Source: Taenia hydatigena | Taxonomy: Eukaryota > Platyhelminthes > Cestoda > Cyclophyllidea > Taeniidae | Direction: 5' to 3' | Length of the DNA stretch: 64,000 bases | Assembly: GCA_036345935.2 (NCBI GenBank) | Contig: JADWOT020000002.1 | Span: forward strand, 2,824,692 to 2,888,691 | In this document: positions 10,287 through 23,100 of the stretch, in pieces | Position numbering within the stretch: the stretch's first letter is position 1 | Layout: every line of letters begins with the position of its first letter | The notes under the pieces: model-generated | What the model was told of the DNA's origin: nothing | What the model saw: the letters and a program-made list of their open reading frames with translations, nothing else | Database searches by the model: none | Program-made: the position numbers and the translations under genes

Positions 10287-13014
10287 TTAGAGAGGCGTAG
10301 CTATCTAGATGGTTAAAAAAGCTGGTGCAGAGTATTGGAATTGATTCTTGGTTCCCTTTTTGTTCGAGGGACTTCCAATGACCCTTGAGTGCATCTTGTT
10401 AAAGCAGTCTTCTCACCCACTTCTCGGGACAGTCTACCGATGGCTAGAGGTAAGCAGTCAGCAGCCATTCTCTGTCGTTTGTGGTTTTTTTTCACCCATG
10501 GAGTTGTCTCATGGCAAAAGGAGAAATCATGACCTAGGAAATCATCCGAAATTTGACTAGCGTCCTCAACTAGTGGAAATGCAATAAGGACTAAATTCAG
10601 AGGCTGGAATTAATCTTACAAAGACCCACATGTTACAACAATTTGCTTCCACAAAGTCTCGATACTTACAGTACTTACTCAAATTTATCTGGCAGGCAAC
10701 AAATGAAATGGAAGACTGAGCAACGAAAAGAAGTAGATATCTTGTAACTATTCCATTGAGCTTCAAAAAAGAAAGTCATCTGCTGCCTAACTGTGAGGAA
10801 AGCGCAATGCAAATGATAGAGTGAAGTGCAATACCATGTGACAGTGCAGCAGCTGCATTCACGATTTGGGTCCCACAAACTACAAGAGGAGGCCTATTAA
10901 GAATGAGGAGACATTTATCGACGTAGGGGTGCGATGATATCTACCCTCGATGGCAAAAACAAGCATGCAAATCTCTGCACGCGAATAAACCTGTCTGCGA
11001 ATTTGTTCGAATGTTCCTATTCGAATGAATTCTTTTATGGCGCGATACGTTTGAAGTAGAAATTCGGTCCCAACTCACACGTTCTCGGGTGAATGACATT
11101 ACCATAAGCTGAACCACTGTGACGAAGAAGTAGTATTCTCATTCTTCTCAGCGAATCTCTTATCAATGGTCTGCGAACATTCCCTCTGCATGTTTCATTA
11201 ATCTATAGCTCATATCCAGACATTAATTTTAAGGTGGATATCGCCATTGTTCCAAGGCAGCGAAAGTCGAGGTAGCCTCGTTTGAAGACCGCAGCTTGGG
11301 TTTTGGTCTGATACTCTGCGGAAGTCTTGCCTAAGTCAAAGGCGAGTCGTCTTTTCTACTTCATCTTTAAAGACGTACGCTCTCTGTTCACTTAGAAGGA
11401 TGATATTTTCACCCTGTCATAGAATTCTGACAACTATTCTACTCAAATCTGCGAGTTGGTTTCGCTGCTAAAAGGCATGTGCACACAAAACCTGATTTAA
11501 GAGGTGCACTAATGCGCAAATACTTTGTATTATTGAGCCCCTTTAAAGCATTGGTATTGCCAATGTTTTGTCAGCAGCTGAGGTCGAATTTTTCTCGTCA
11601 AACCCAAACTGCTACTTGTGCTCTGACAGTAGCATGGTAACCATTTTCCCTCGGTTTTCGAATGCTTAAGAGACTTTGATTTTTCCTTAATATGAAATAG
11701 GCGTTCGAGGCTTGAGGTTTTGCTTGCCTCCTACTCTTGCAACTACTCCGAGTGCATGGTGCGTACTATGATTGACACAGTCATTTGTCTGCTTGGAACT
11801 TGTATTTTGCCGGCAAGCGAAATAAAAGTCGTCTATTATGTCTGCTGCTTGCAAACTAGAAAAGATTTGACTGGCGTAACATGTCCTCTAGGCTTGGAAC
11901 CGTCATTCTTACAAAAATAGAGGTGACGGGTCCTCAGAACCGCAAGTCTATTGTCACCTATCCTGTGTAGGATGCGGATTTGATAACTGTAATGGAGAGG
12001 CGATACCTAGTTTAGCTCCATAGCGTCATCAGCATTTCACAGCAAAGTAGCATGTAATTCTGCCGCAATCAACAGTCGGTCCTTTTTATAGTTGACAACG
12101 TGAAGGCAGTGACACTTTCACTTGCCTCTATTTCGGAACGGAGGTTATCTACAAATTTATTCCGACGGCCTCATTTATTGCCTTCCTTCAGCACCTTGGT
12201 TGTGTTAAAATTTTGTGGCTGAACCCCGACACCACGGAAACGCTGCTTAGCAGTCACTGCATGGCAAATCCAGAAATGTGTTCATATTCCTAGAACTGTA
12301 TAAGGACTAGGGCCTGGCTGACTCACAACAGCGGTAGATGGATTCCTTGCAAAGGTACGATTTCGCCAATCCACACAATAGGAGTAGTGGTTCCAAACGA
12401 TGGATTGCCTAAGCAAGGCCTCGCTTTTATACTCCCTTACTGCTGAGCTGCGCTGCATACATTCTGCCTGAATGCCTCGACCCCGTTCATCTCAACTGCA
12501 TTTAGGAGGATTGTGACACGCATTCAAATTAAATGTTTTAAGAATCAACAAGTCAGAAAACGAATTTCAAATCATCATGACCATCAAATCAATCTTTGGC
12601 GTAAAGAAAAAGACGAGTTAAGTAGATCATAGCACCGTTTGCAATTTTTGCTCTAGGTGAAACATACTGCGAGAGTGGTCTATCCCCTCCACCTCTGGCA
12701 CTTTAAGTACCATCGTCAACCTCAGGCTGATTTCAAAGCAGCACACACAGACGCGTGCTCCCTGCCTACCTCACATTCCGACCTTCATTTCTTTGGGGGA
12801 TTTTAGAGACTTGATCGAGCCTTTTATGCATCTTTACATGTCATCAAGATTACGCTCACTTGATTGTTTTGAACGCATTTCCCCCAACGTCTTGCGAATA
12901 GTGGAATGCTTTATGTGCGAGTCCTGTCGATGCAGCTACTAGTTTTTGTGATACCACCATAGCTACAGGGGGACCCTACACGGCAAGAAGTTGCCCTACC
13001 CTTCGCACCTTTTA
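10287..13014. other. No gene recognised
   Basis: Several open frames of 60-70 codons occur on both strands (for example 10348-10560 and 11720-11920). None has good splice borders, a recognisable motif or a second copy in the window. No match to the element family was seen. Confidence 0.35.
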
Positions 13015-13236
13015 TCAATGCTCTATAATTTTGAACGGTGCATAAAACTCTGTCCAGCTGGACATTTCATGCAGCGCTTTGGAAGTTGCAGCAATTAGTA
13101 AGGTAGGTAAACAGTCCACTTCTTCACCATTCGGGACTCTCGATGTCAGAGCACGGTGAAAGTCGGCAAGTTTTGTCTTTTTAGGTGAGCCGATGTATTC
13201 GAATGAAGGATTTATAGTAAAAGACAGTTGGTTCAT
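13015..13236 (-). CDS. Exon-like open frame, unknown function
   Basis: An ATG at 13236 on the minus strand, just after an AACAG acceptor-like site, opens 73 codons ending in TGA. The composition is protein-like, with blocks such as SPKKTKLADFHRALTSR and CLPTLLIAATSKALHE that suggest helices. It could be a single-exon small protein or a 3'-terminal exon. I found no neighbouring exon and no recognisable domain. Confidence 0.3.
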   Translation of the reverse strand: MNQLSFTINPSFEYIGSPKKTKLADFHRALTSRVPNGEEVDCLPTLLIAATSKALHEMSSWTEFYAPFKIIEH

Positions 13237-13839
13237 TCTGTTTTTAAGGTCACGGCAGGTGAGTGCTTTGATCTACGCTTTATATGCAATCGCAGCTGAC
13301 GAAGCAAGATTTTAGCTGACCACATTCACGCTTAGATTCTTTTCCTTTCTTGCAGACATGAGTGGCTCCTTTGCCCTTACCAGCTAGCACAGATTGGCTG
13401 TTCTTTATGCTTGTACTGTGAAATGCTTAACGAAAGAAAGGCATTTTGTTGTATTTCATGTAGGACAAGCTGGCTCAATCACTTATATAGCCTACTATGG
13501 CTCAAGCATGACGCAGTCTTTGATGTTCCTTTGCAAAAGTTGGTGGTGGAACATATTCTTCCCTTCAGATCATAGATGCTTGGTACGGGAGTATTCAAAG
13601 TAGTTGTGCCCAGTAAAGCCTGCTTTTGGAACATAACCTTTTGGTTTCGTTTAAACAGTCCCAGATTTTCTTATTTATCATTAATTAACAAGTCATATTT
13701 TGGGTCAAATCACGAATGCTTCGTAATTCTAAGCAAACCTGTCAACAAGAATTAATGTCCTCACATGGAAATGCACCGGATGCCTACAAAAGCTCCTAAA
13801 ATGTAAACGTAACATACGCTTTACAAACTGCACTTATAT

Positions 13840-14665
13840 TCTAAGTGCAATTTAGCAGACGAAAGCTACTAGATTTGCCATGACAGGGATTAGTGCCGGG
13901 AGCTCTTGACTTCCGAAACATGCTTCAATGCTCGAGCATAATGTACACTGTTAAAATACGGAAGGAGCTTGGGGATCACCAGTGTGACTCGGAGGCTTAA
14001 TCGCTTGACGAGTGCAGAGCAGAGGAAGTCTAGGCAATCTGCTGCCAAAAACACGCAGCATTCAGTATAAATGATGTTAAAATGATGGCATTCGCATCAA
14101 TGAGGAATTTATAGGCTTTGAGATGTGCCGATTAAAAAGCAACAAAGTAGCTCAGCCATATACGCGACAACAACAACTTCCGCCTAAGGTAAACCAACTG
14201 GATTCAAAACCTGACACCGAAGGGATGCACACCTTGTTGATTTGCTTCTCCTCAGCGAGAAGCGTTCAGTGAGTGCAAATCTAAGGACGAAGACGTAGTC
14301 AGATCTACTCAAGATAGACGAGAGCTGAAAATGCACCTCAGTCCAATCATGATTGTTGATAAAAATGTCATTACTAGATCACTCCATTCCTTCATAAAGG
14401 TTGGGGGTCAAAGGAGGAAGAAATACGAGGAGATTGTTATATTTACAATAGCGCGCATCAGCCTACTCTCTATTAGTAATGATAAAGGTTATAAAGAACA
14501 GCTCAGACCATATGATTCATCCTTCGTTTCTGGTCCTAGTGTTAAAAAGGTCCCATAACGTCCGTGCTGTGTAGCGAAGTCTATTGTCTTCCGCAATGAT
14601 TGTAGAATTCATTCCAAACACAAGCCTAAACCACATACGGCGCCTTATCTTGACTCGTCTTTAAG
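13840..14665 (+). repeat. Diverged second copy of segment P
   Basis: Aligns with the reverse complement of about 4190-5060. Landmarks include GTGACTCGGAG at 13984 (in reverse near 4892-4902) and the run after the exon, CCATAACGTCC at 14552 against the reverse of 4290-4300. The match ends near 14665 and does not continue into arm sequence. The P-arm junction at 4183/4184 is therefore specific to the left arm. Confidence 0.65.
14256..14558 (+). CDS. Exon-like frame, paralogue of 4351-4596
   Basis: Starts after a good acceptor (CTTCTCCTCAG, ending at 14255) in the same position and phase as the copy in segment P. It opens with REAFSECKSK, shares DVVR..QDRR.L.M, and runs 100 codons to TAA, about 18 codons longer than the P copy. 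Conservation of acceptor and frame between two diverged copies supports a coding origin. It may be a pseudogene exon, since no partner exons were found. Family unknown. Confidence 0.4.
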   Translation, partial: REAFSECKSKDEDVVRSTQDRRELKMHLSPIMIVDKNVITRSLHSFIKVGGQRRKKYEEIVIFTIARISLLSISNDKGYKEQLRPYDSSFVSGPSVKKVP

Positions 14666-15037
14666 GAGCAGGAGTGGTTGGAGCTCACTGTAAATAAGCC
14701 AAAGCTCTAACTTTAAGCAAAATGGGTCATTTGCGGCTCCTCCATAAACGGGTTTGCCAAATAGGTAATCGTTCAAAGAAGACGTGCAGCCTCAGCACGC
14801 AATGTGGTCGAGGAGCCTTGTCGCATGAAGAGCGAGTTGCCCTGACAGCTGGTCAACTTTGCGGCCATAAAGCACCAAGAGCTACTTGCGATCTCGCAAA
14901 AAGCATCCCAAACTGACGATCGGATAGCACCTATTTAAGCTATACCTCCTTTTCTTAGATCTTGTTTGCCTCTATTCGGTTCTAACATATGTGCTCAGAC
15001 TCCATGTAAAATGGACAGTTCATATAGTTACGTCTTT

Positions 15038-15351
15038 AACTTCATAGCTGCCTACCCGAAGCCCATTCTTCTGGCCCTCTTCGTCCTAAATTACATGGCC
15101 GGGGTCAATATGCGCTTGACAAAATCAAGTTCGGTGAAGAGATAAAAATCAGTAGCAGAATGAATGCTGTTATTACAGGTGCGTGTAGCCAAAAAATGCT
15201 AGCGAATGAAATTAGTTGTCTTGAGGATTGCCTTGAGATGCGACGCTTAGTGCTGATGTTTTACCTAGTGCTAAAGCTGTCGCTACTCTTGCACAAGGTT
15301 TCGTCCTCTACTGCTAGGCTTCTGAGATCAGCACAACCATCTCACTGCTGA
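15038..15351 (+). CDS. Weak coding candidate, unknown function
   Basis: A frame of about 103 codons is open from after a stop near 15036 to TGA at 15351. The first part reads protein-like (GQYALDKIKFGEEIKISSR) and ends at a possible donor (ATTACAG|GTGCGT near 15179). The rest is Leu- and Ser-rich. A second frame over 15045-15120 is also open and hydrophobic, so the coding frame is not certain. No family recognised. Confidence 0.2.
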
Positions 15352-16099
15352 AGGAAGATGCTGCTAATATCAGCAAAGATAAGCCAAGCGTCTAATCAGG
15401 GTTGCTTAAGGCCAACGTATGAAGCCAAATTTACTAAGCAATATATAACTGGCAGAAGACAATGACTGTGTCGACTGTAGGAAGTTGAATGCAGTTACAG
15501 ACAAGGATGTCGACCCTCGTTTCACAACTACGGTTTGCTGATTTTCTTTGGTAGGACAAATTGGCTACTTTTCATTAAATCTATTTCAGAATTTCGACAA
15601 GCAAAGGCAGCAAACACGACAGGGAATCGTCGACCTTATAGTATCGAAAGACTGCTAGAAATTAAGCTAACGTTCCTTTTAATCTGCAGCGTAGCAGCAC
15701 CTTCAGCGGCTGAATCAAATGCCATTAATCGACTGATTCCGAAGCTTGTGTACAGTGCATCCGGATAAGATTCTCACCTCCAGTAGAGATGCTTGAGGAC
15801 ACAACACTTTCACTTCCCTCAATTATTACGTCTTCTGGTCTCTGCGTTTCCTACAACATCAAAATTCGTTTTGAGCTCGACAATATGATAGATGATTTCA
15901 GTTTGATGCTCCTATATACCTGGCAGTAACGCAAATGATAGCTCAATATAATGCTTATTCCAATACTATGCTATATAAAATTCACGGAATTGGAAAGTGC
16001 TGCAGCACAGGCAGTTAAGAATGATAGGTGTTATCTGACATCGATGCATAAAATATTATTTTGGGCATCATTTTGCAAGTAATGGAATCGAACAATGTA
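15352..16099. other. No gene recognised
   Basis: One 77-codon plus-strand frame (15535-15768) lacks motifs and splice support. The region lies downstream of the minus-strand ankyrin pseudogene. I could not find the later ankyrin exons here that the plus-strand paralogue has (27862-29449). Confidence 0.3.
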
Positions 16100-16842
16100 C
16101 TAGCCATGCATAATGAAACAACTAGGCACAAAGTCGGAGGCGTCATACGCCATGGAACTAGTAGCAACAGATGCAGGGGTATTTGCACCATCTGACTGAA
16201 CTTGTCTATTGGCCCGTGCCGAAGCAAGTATTGCACGACATCAGGGTGACCATGTCGACGGGCTTCCATTAGCGGTGTTTGGTGGTTCGTGTTTGTAACA
16301 TCAGCAGTGCTCTCTGATTAACACAGCAGAGTGACGGCGACTATATCACCTTTCCTTGCCGCCCAGTGAAGGGGAGTGTTGTCATGATGATCACACAGGT
16401 AAGTGTAAGCCCCATTATCAAGGAGGAGCTGCATCATCTCTATATAACCCATTGCCGCAGCGTTTATGAGTGGAGTCGTCGTAGGGTCTTCTAGATGGAC
16501 GTTGGGATCGGCCTGGAAAGGTGAAGCACAGTTAAATGTGATGCATTTTTAGTGTTGCTCATGTCAAAACGGTAACGTTTTCATACAAATGTTGAAACCC
16601 AGACTTATGGTTACGAGTGCTATTGCTTAGCAATCGAAGCGCTTGGCTAGCTGTAAAAATGCAATAAACAACATGTTCTCTGCACGTCACTTCATACAAA
16701 GGAAACAATGATGGGCCCAAGAATAACTCACGCCTTTTTCCAGTAGTTGTCCAGCAACTTGGAGCATATTGGAGTCTACTGCTTGAGACAGTGTAACTGG
16801 GGTAGTATCACCGCCCGAAGGACCAGCTACCATTTGCACCTT
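16100..16842 (-). pseudogene. Ankyrin-repeat gene, minus copy, exons 2 and 3, disabled
   Basis: Exon 2 (16842-16732) follows CTTATAG, encodes 37 residues including VTLSQAVDSNMLQVAGQLL, and ends in the donor GGC|GTGAGT. Exon 3 starts at 16512 after TTTCCAG, in phase 0. It reads as ankyrin repeats with the classic TPL(I/H/M)..A signatures: TTPLINAAAMGYIEMMQLLL, NTPLHWAARKGD and TPLMEARRHGHPDVVQYLL. Two lesions break it: an in-frame TAA at 16320-16318 (the plus paralogue has AAA there), and a one-base deletion near 16211-16216 that shifts the frame after VVQYLLRH. In the restored phase the next stop is at 16100. Later exons of the family are absent. Ankyrin repeats normally mediate protein binding. 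The identity of the parent gene is not clear; animal multi-ankyrin proteins of the ANKRD17 or ANKRD28 style are similar only in general pattern. Confidence 0.8.
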
Positions 16843-17266
16843 CTATAAGAGGAAGAAATGAATTGATATTTAGGTCAGGAGGTTTGGGCAAAGTCAGCAA
16901 CCGTGAAAACAGATGAAACACCAATTTTTGTTCGAATAATACCACACCAAATTAGATCCGCGTCAGTAAACTTTTGGACTTAATGCAACATCGCTTATTA
17001 AACATGGTTGTCGCCACTAAAGCAGTGCTGTAACAAACACCAAAGTAGTCTATGTACAGAAAGGAGGATTCGCATGCATTCTAGAGTCGCCAACACTTGC
17101 TGAATTGCCCTCATGGACGAAATGATTGAAGATTCAACCGTTAAAGACGCGTTGCTAAGTGACCTCACAAATGTTAAAGTAAAACAAGTTAGCACGAAAA
17201 CTATCAGCGTAAAACGAATATAGGCCGAGCGAAAAATGATTTTGGAATTGCGGCAACAATTCTTAC

Positions 17267-17353
17267 TAGAGTGTTTGGGATCCAGATCTATCAACTGTTT
17301 CAGAGTTTCCTTAGAAAGGCAATGCTGCAATTGTTTCCAATCCATTTTGCCAC
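17267..17353 (-). CDS. Possible 87-nt exon inside the ankyrin gene's intron 1
   Basis: On the minus strand the interval is bounded by CCATGCAG (acceptor) and A|GTAAGA (donor). It encodes GKMDWKQLQHCLSKETLKQL followed by IDLDPKHS. Length is a multiple of three with phase 1 at both ends, so it could not simply be included between exons 1 and 2, which join in phase 0. It could belong to a different transcript, or be chance. The surrounding open frame (16998-17399) has a hydrophobic stretch downstream that is more likely intronic. Confidence 0.25.
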
Positions 17354-17499
17354 CTGCATGGGCTCGAGTGAGTCGAATTCGACATGCATGAAGAAACAAT
17401 TAGTTTTCTCAACTCCGAAAGGTGCTCAAGCTGAACAATTCACTTGCGAATGCGGATTTTTCTCTTTCTGATTATACCTAATTTAAACTCACACCCTCT

Positions 17500-20164
17500 A
17501 TCCAACTAATGCCTGTTCATTCGTGCAGTTGAACATTCATGTAATCAGTTGCCTCTGGATGTGTGCCAGTGTGTCGCAAAGTTTAGTGAGCACCAAGTTC
17601 TAGGATTAGAGGAGAGTAAATACTTCCGGCATTTCAGAATGAGATTGCTTTCCACCTCAACTTTGTCTGATGTGCCTTTGGCATTAAATCACCAAAAGGA
17701 ATGCATAAGTTTGCAAACGACAGCATGAACTAATGAGGTCTCAAACGTCCTTGGAGGTCTTATATTTTCATGGGTTGCTCCTAAGGATGTGATTTTGCTT
17801 GCTCTCCTGTAGTTAATTTTGGTGTAGTGTTGATTAAAGCGCTAACTTTACCGCACACTCTTCGGTTATCATGCATAAAATATGTTCGTTTTTCTTGCTC
17901 TACACATAGTCGTCAGCGCGTTGATCTTTAAACTGTTTATCACAAGTTACTTCGTAGCATTGTCCTTGCAATGAGGCCGTTCCAGTCTATTTGCATTGAC
18001 GTATCTACAGGCGGTTCCATTAGAAACCGCCTACCACCAGGTTAGGAGGTGGTAGTGCGCAAGCTTTAATCGTGTAGAGCAACGGTGTTTTAGATGACAC
18101 ACAACAGCCTCGAATGTCATTTGGTGTAATTATAAAAGCAGAATAAAACCGTTTACTTTATTCCCGACAAGGTCACTGCACCCCTCCACAACAATTTTTT
18201 ATGATGCAACTGCATTGTTCCTTTGTCAAAATCGGAATCTGCGCTCAAACCAGTGTGTCTGCGTCGTCTAGATGCCTCTTTCGACATCCAACCTTAGTTT
18301 GCCAAGCCTCTATTCTGTTTGGCAGCCAGGTATCCAAACACCAACATGAACTACCGATTACTTATGCAAAAAATATTGCACAAAACATAATTTAATTTTC
18401 ATATAGCAGTTATTTGATCTGTTTTTAATAGTTTCTGCTTCTGTTCCGGGTGAGTTTTGCTTTTGAATGAAAGACATGCTGCTGATCCTCGTGACTGCCT
18501 TTGAAATAGTCCTGGGTAAGCTGCATTTGCAATAGCATGAGACTTCGCAGTGTTGGTATGAAAACTGTGCGAATCGAGCTACTACAAAACGTTTTTGCGT
18601 ATCTTCAAACTTACTTTTATAATCGAATCTTGACCAGGGAAGGGTTACGGGTGCTCATTCGCTTTTTGCCAGTGCAGCGCACAAATGCATGCAAAGCATG
18701 ATTAGTCTTCTGGGCCATACGAATGCGTAACCTCGGAGTGCGATTCCTGGATATGCGGTGGTGACTACTCGAGGTAATATCACGCAAAGCCATTTAATAT
18801 ACGTTTTCTTTGGGTTCTTGCATTGAAATGCTAGTCAGTATTCTACGTCACTGGTCTTGGAAAGCTTTCAAAACATGCAAATATTAGGTATCTTATCATT
18901 AAATTCAAATCATGGAAGCCACGTTTTGGGGAGTTTAAGATTGCTGCCGCAAGTCACGTCTTCTTATAATGCTGATTAGGACTGTCTCGATTGCATCACC
19001 GTTTAGAATCACAACCTCTATCGTTTCAGTTGCACTTCTGCATTGCTAAGATGGCACTTAAAACTAGCCCTTGCTTCAACGTTTTAGAGCAGCTCAAAAG
19101 TATTCTTTCCTATTAATACTGATTTCGAAATGCCTAGGTGCAATCAATCCTTTAAAGTTAAGAGATCGTCTTCCTTTATCATCATTGGCATATTTAGCTG
19201 CGTGGTTAAGGCACAATGACTAGCGCTTTCCTGCGCCTACTACCCCTTCATCTTCCTTTACAGGAGTTATTACAACCCTTCTCCTTCCTTTTTCTATCTC
19301 TATACTATCACGACTCCCTTAAGTTCTTCACTGCTGTGCTATAGTCTGCTTCATTAAAAGTATCATTCATTCCCTTGTCCTTTGACGGCTTAAGTTCCGC
19401 AAACAATTCAAGCGAGAGCACGTCGCCTTCGCCAGCGACACTAATAAAATATTCCGCCAAAATAAGAGTTATGGATTGCAGGTTTATGCGTCGCTATTTC
19501 GCTTCCTTCGCAAGACCCAGGACGCAACTTTGAGAGTGCATTTACCATCGCCAACTATAAGCAAACTAACGACCAACTTTATTAAACTGACTAGCATGCA
19601 TGTTGTAGAGGCAATGTGGCATAGTGCTTTTATTTTGCAAGACCTGAATGTCAACAACATATTCAAGGGAGAATTCCGAGCGCAAAGAACCTTTATGTGA
19701 CGGTTAGGTTAAAGGTGGAGCTAGTGATAAATGAAGGAAATCAGACTTTGAACTTGCTTGGATGGCGTGGTTCCTTTTAGTTCTCTGTGTGCTTACATGA
19801 AGGTGTCGGGAAAGAACTATAGCGATCTAGTTAGTCTTTACCAATTTTATAGTTGCACGGGCTCGTAAAATGCCTGAATATGTGCACAATGGAATGATTT
19901 ACTAGGTCACTTTCTGCATGTTGGAGCAAAGGGGGCTGCTAAACATTAATGCATGGTAGCGTCAGCTGTGGACTTGAGGCGAACGTGACTCTCGCTGCTT
20001 GTTATTGCACACTTTGCATGCATTAGCATCCTCGTTATTGCCTCCATTAGCATCCGAATTTCTACGTGTGTATGCGTCAATACAGCGTTTGGACCAACGA
20101 AACTACGACCTTAGCACCCGCGGTCATTGAGTTTAACTGTCTCCCACGCATTAATAGCGACGCG
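17500..20164. other. Intronic or intergenic sequence, no gene recognised
   Basis: This lies between ankyrin exons 1 and 2 on the minus strand and upstream of the diverged repeat copy. I see no exon with good borders. The only structured feature is a pair of short hairpins at 18009-18055. Confidence 0.35.
18009..18055. other. Two adjoining perfect 8-bp hairpins
   Basis: AGGCGGTT (18009-18016) pairs with AACCGCCT (18025-18032) across an 8-base loop. CTACCACC (18031-18038) pairs with GGTGGTAG (18048-18055) across a 9-base loop. The stems share bases 18031-18032. They are GC-rich in AT-rich surroundings. No known RNA family is recognised, and the stems are too short for a microRNA precursor. Confidence 0.5.
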
Positions 20165-23100
20165 ACGCTGATTAGTGATGGTGCTATAAAGATGCAAATC
20201 TGGCAAATTTCGAAAGTGTTATAATGGCAAGACTTGTCACGCAGTAATATAATTTTGCACCATAGATGTGTATAAATTTGGGCCGCGTTTTACTGACAGG
20301 GATGTAAGTGATATCCCGTTTGTTCAAGTTGACATTTTATGCGGATTCGTGTAGACTTTATGATTATGTGCCACGCTGAAATATCTTTCAAGTGCGAAAC
20401 CGGCTGTTATATTGCATAGCAGCATTCAATACCGGCGAAAAGTGGCTAAAGATGCTTAAGCGATTGTTAAGTCGTAAGTTGCTTGTGCGGTACGTGTGAT
20501 ATTGTTGCTGCGTTCAAGGCCCACCTATTGTTCGGCTCATTAAAACAAATCACACAGACATGCCTGCATACCTTGCATGCTGTACACGCAAAACTTTAAT
20601 AAAACTTCCATTTAAATTGGTACTATGGGGTTCTTTGAACGTGCCTTTGGGTGTCAAACGGGCAGACGTCTCCGCATTAGAGACAATGGAAATGTGCTGA
20701 ATCGAAGGAAGAAAATATTCTTTCTCTTTGGCGATAAGTGCCATTCAAAGGTGTGATTTTCGAGGCAAGGGAAAATCGGGAATTCATAGGAAATGCCAGT
20801 TGCGTTTTTTTCTAAGTTGTTAACATCACATGTGGTCACAAAGAGCAGGTAAAGTGGCGGCTATTATCAGTGCAGTAAGGTAAGCGTCCTCTTCCACGTC
20901 AAGCATTTCATTCCCAATGTCCTCGCTACCACGCCTAATGAGTGAATGGCTTATTAATAAGAGCAGAAAACTGTATACCTAACGATATCATCCGAAGATA
21001 AATTCAAAGCAAATAATGCTTCTTTGACCGCGCCTCATATTTAGTGCTGCGTTTTGCCTGGTTTTAACATTCGCTTCAGAATAGGTCCCTTGAATTATAT
21101 TTGTTCAGTGAAGTTACGGTTGGAGCCCTTAGCATTTACGTACATTGGTTCTTCTACCTTTTAGTGATATTCGCAAAAAGATGCTGGGCATACTATGAAA
21201 TCTTTCCTTAGTTTATATCGTACTCATGGAGGCCGAAACTTCTGCGCCATGTACCATTGGATGTTGACAACGTTATGAAAGTGCCTGATTAAAGCGGTTG
21301 GTCCATATTAGGCGACTCGCTATGGCATTTTGGTTTAATAAGTGTGAATATGTTGTTCGATGATATCAGCACGCAACGCGATCGCTGCCTAACTTCCGGC
21401 AAGCACGTTTCACACTGTGAACGCAGTTCCAGAAGAACAAAGTAATAAATTGTGCACCAATACTCTCCAGCCACTGGTTACGTTTAATCTGACTGAAGGG
21501 CATGGGGATATCATCAAACAATCACAACGCCAACTTCAGTCCAAATGGTTAAATAGTAATAGAGTTTAGCCTCCCACTACGAAAAAACAGTGTCGGGCAT
21601 ATGATTGGTCAAGTGACATTCTTATGAAACGCTGTGATAAATCTTGTAAGCATCATACTTAACTTCAAGGCAAATGTCTTACTACTGCGGGACAACAGGG
21701 TGAAAATGGATGCACCTCGCATAAATGATGAATGGCTCTAAGTTAATCCCCTCGCTTGAATGGGCGGCTTAGTCCCTTACACACAATATTTGAAGAAATA
21801 AATGTCAAATCAAAAAATTGCGCATTTTCTTCGGCTAGAAACACAAATGCTTGCCAGCTTTACTGGTATAGTGAAGTCCAATTTCGCTGAAGTAACCGTT
21901 ATTCACGTTACTACATAGCCCTTCTTAGGGCCATTAAAATGACACAGAACCTTCATCCACTCTTACCGCCATCACAGACAAAGTGCTTCATAAATGTTAG
22001 ACCACAATAAAACCGCATAAATCGAGCACCACTGCTGTGTTAGTCGGAATGCTTAGTAGAGCCCTCGCCAGATGTTTCCATTAGGTCAATGCGCGCATTT
22101 GACTTCTGCAAATGCTGACAATTCTGAATGAGAAACTGAACAAATTGTGGCGTCCCTTCCATGGTGTCATGCATTAGCGAGAAATGCTTCACTGTCATCG
22201 GATCGAAGGCCAGAACAGAGGAGCGCCAACTGATCATTAGTCATCGGCTTATGACAACTTGTAGAGAACGCAAGGTTGTGTCTTTCGTGACCCATATGGA
22301 CAATTACCTTAAAAGCATCGTTTTTATGCATGGCCATGTCGAGCACTAAGACAAGGTATCGAAAAGACACTTTGAATCGAATTTAAATGTGCGGATATGT
22401 GGCTGAATGTCTCGGTTTCTCTTGCTAAGCACAAAAAAATTTTGCTTCTGCGAAATAATGGTCCCATTCATCCCTCCTTTGACGCAAACGCTAGCAGAGG
22501 ATTAATGTTATGTGATAGTGTGGGATATCAGAAGAACTGTAGAGCTAATAGTGTGTGTGATTTGCGGAAGACATCTTTGCAGTATCAACCCTGTCTGGCC
22601 TTCACAGCACTCCATTGTGGCTCAATAATGGACTAGATTTTGCTTGAAACAAAGATATCAATTCTAGCAAAGTGCCGCCCAACTTACTATGTTAAATTAA
22701 GCAAAAGCACAATTGCTAAGACAAGATAAAATTTGTCAACATGCAGCAACTCACTCTCTTTTATTCTCGCATAACACATCACATCTCACTATCACAATCC
22801 CACATTTAAACAGAAATAAATTAGATTTTTGATAGTGCACAATGTTTTAAGTTGTCGCTGAACCTTAAAAGAGCTGCGATATGTTTCCATATAGGAATCC
22901 CTAGAAGCTTTACTACGCTTTGTCCTACTCGAATTTTCTGCAAACTCTAGACGCATATACAGTTTGTACCTTGACACTGACCTTTTTACGCGAACGAAAT
23001 AGCACACATATTTGCAGAAGCGATCCCGTTTATCGGGACACTACTTCAAAAAAGACAGGTATGGACACATGCACAATACCGTAAAAGCACTTCAAAGTGC

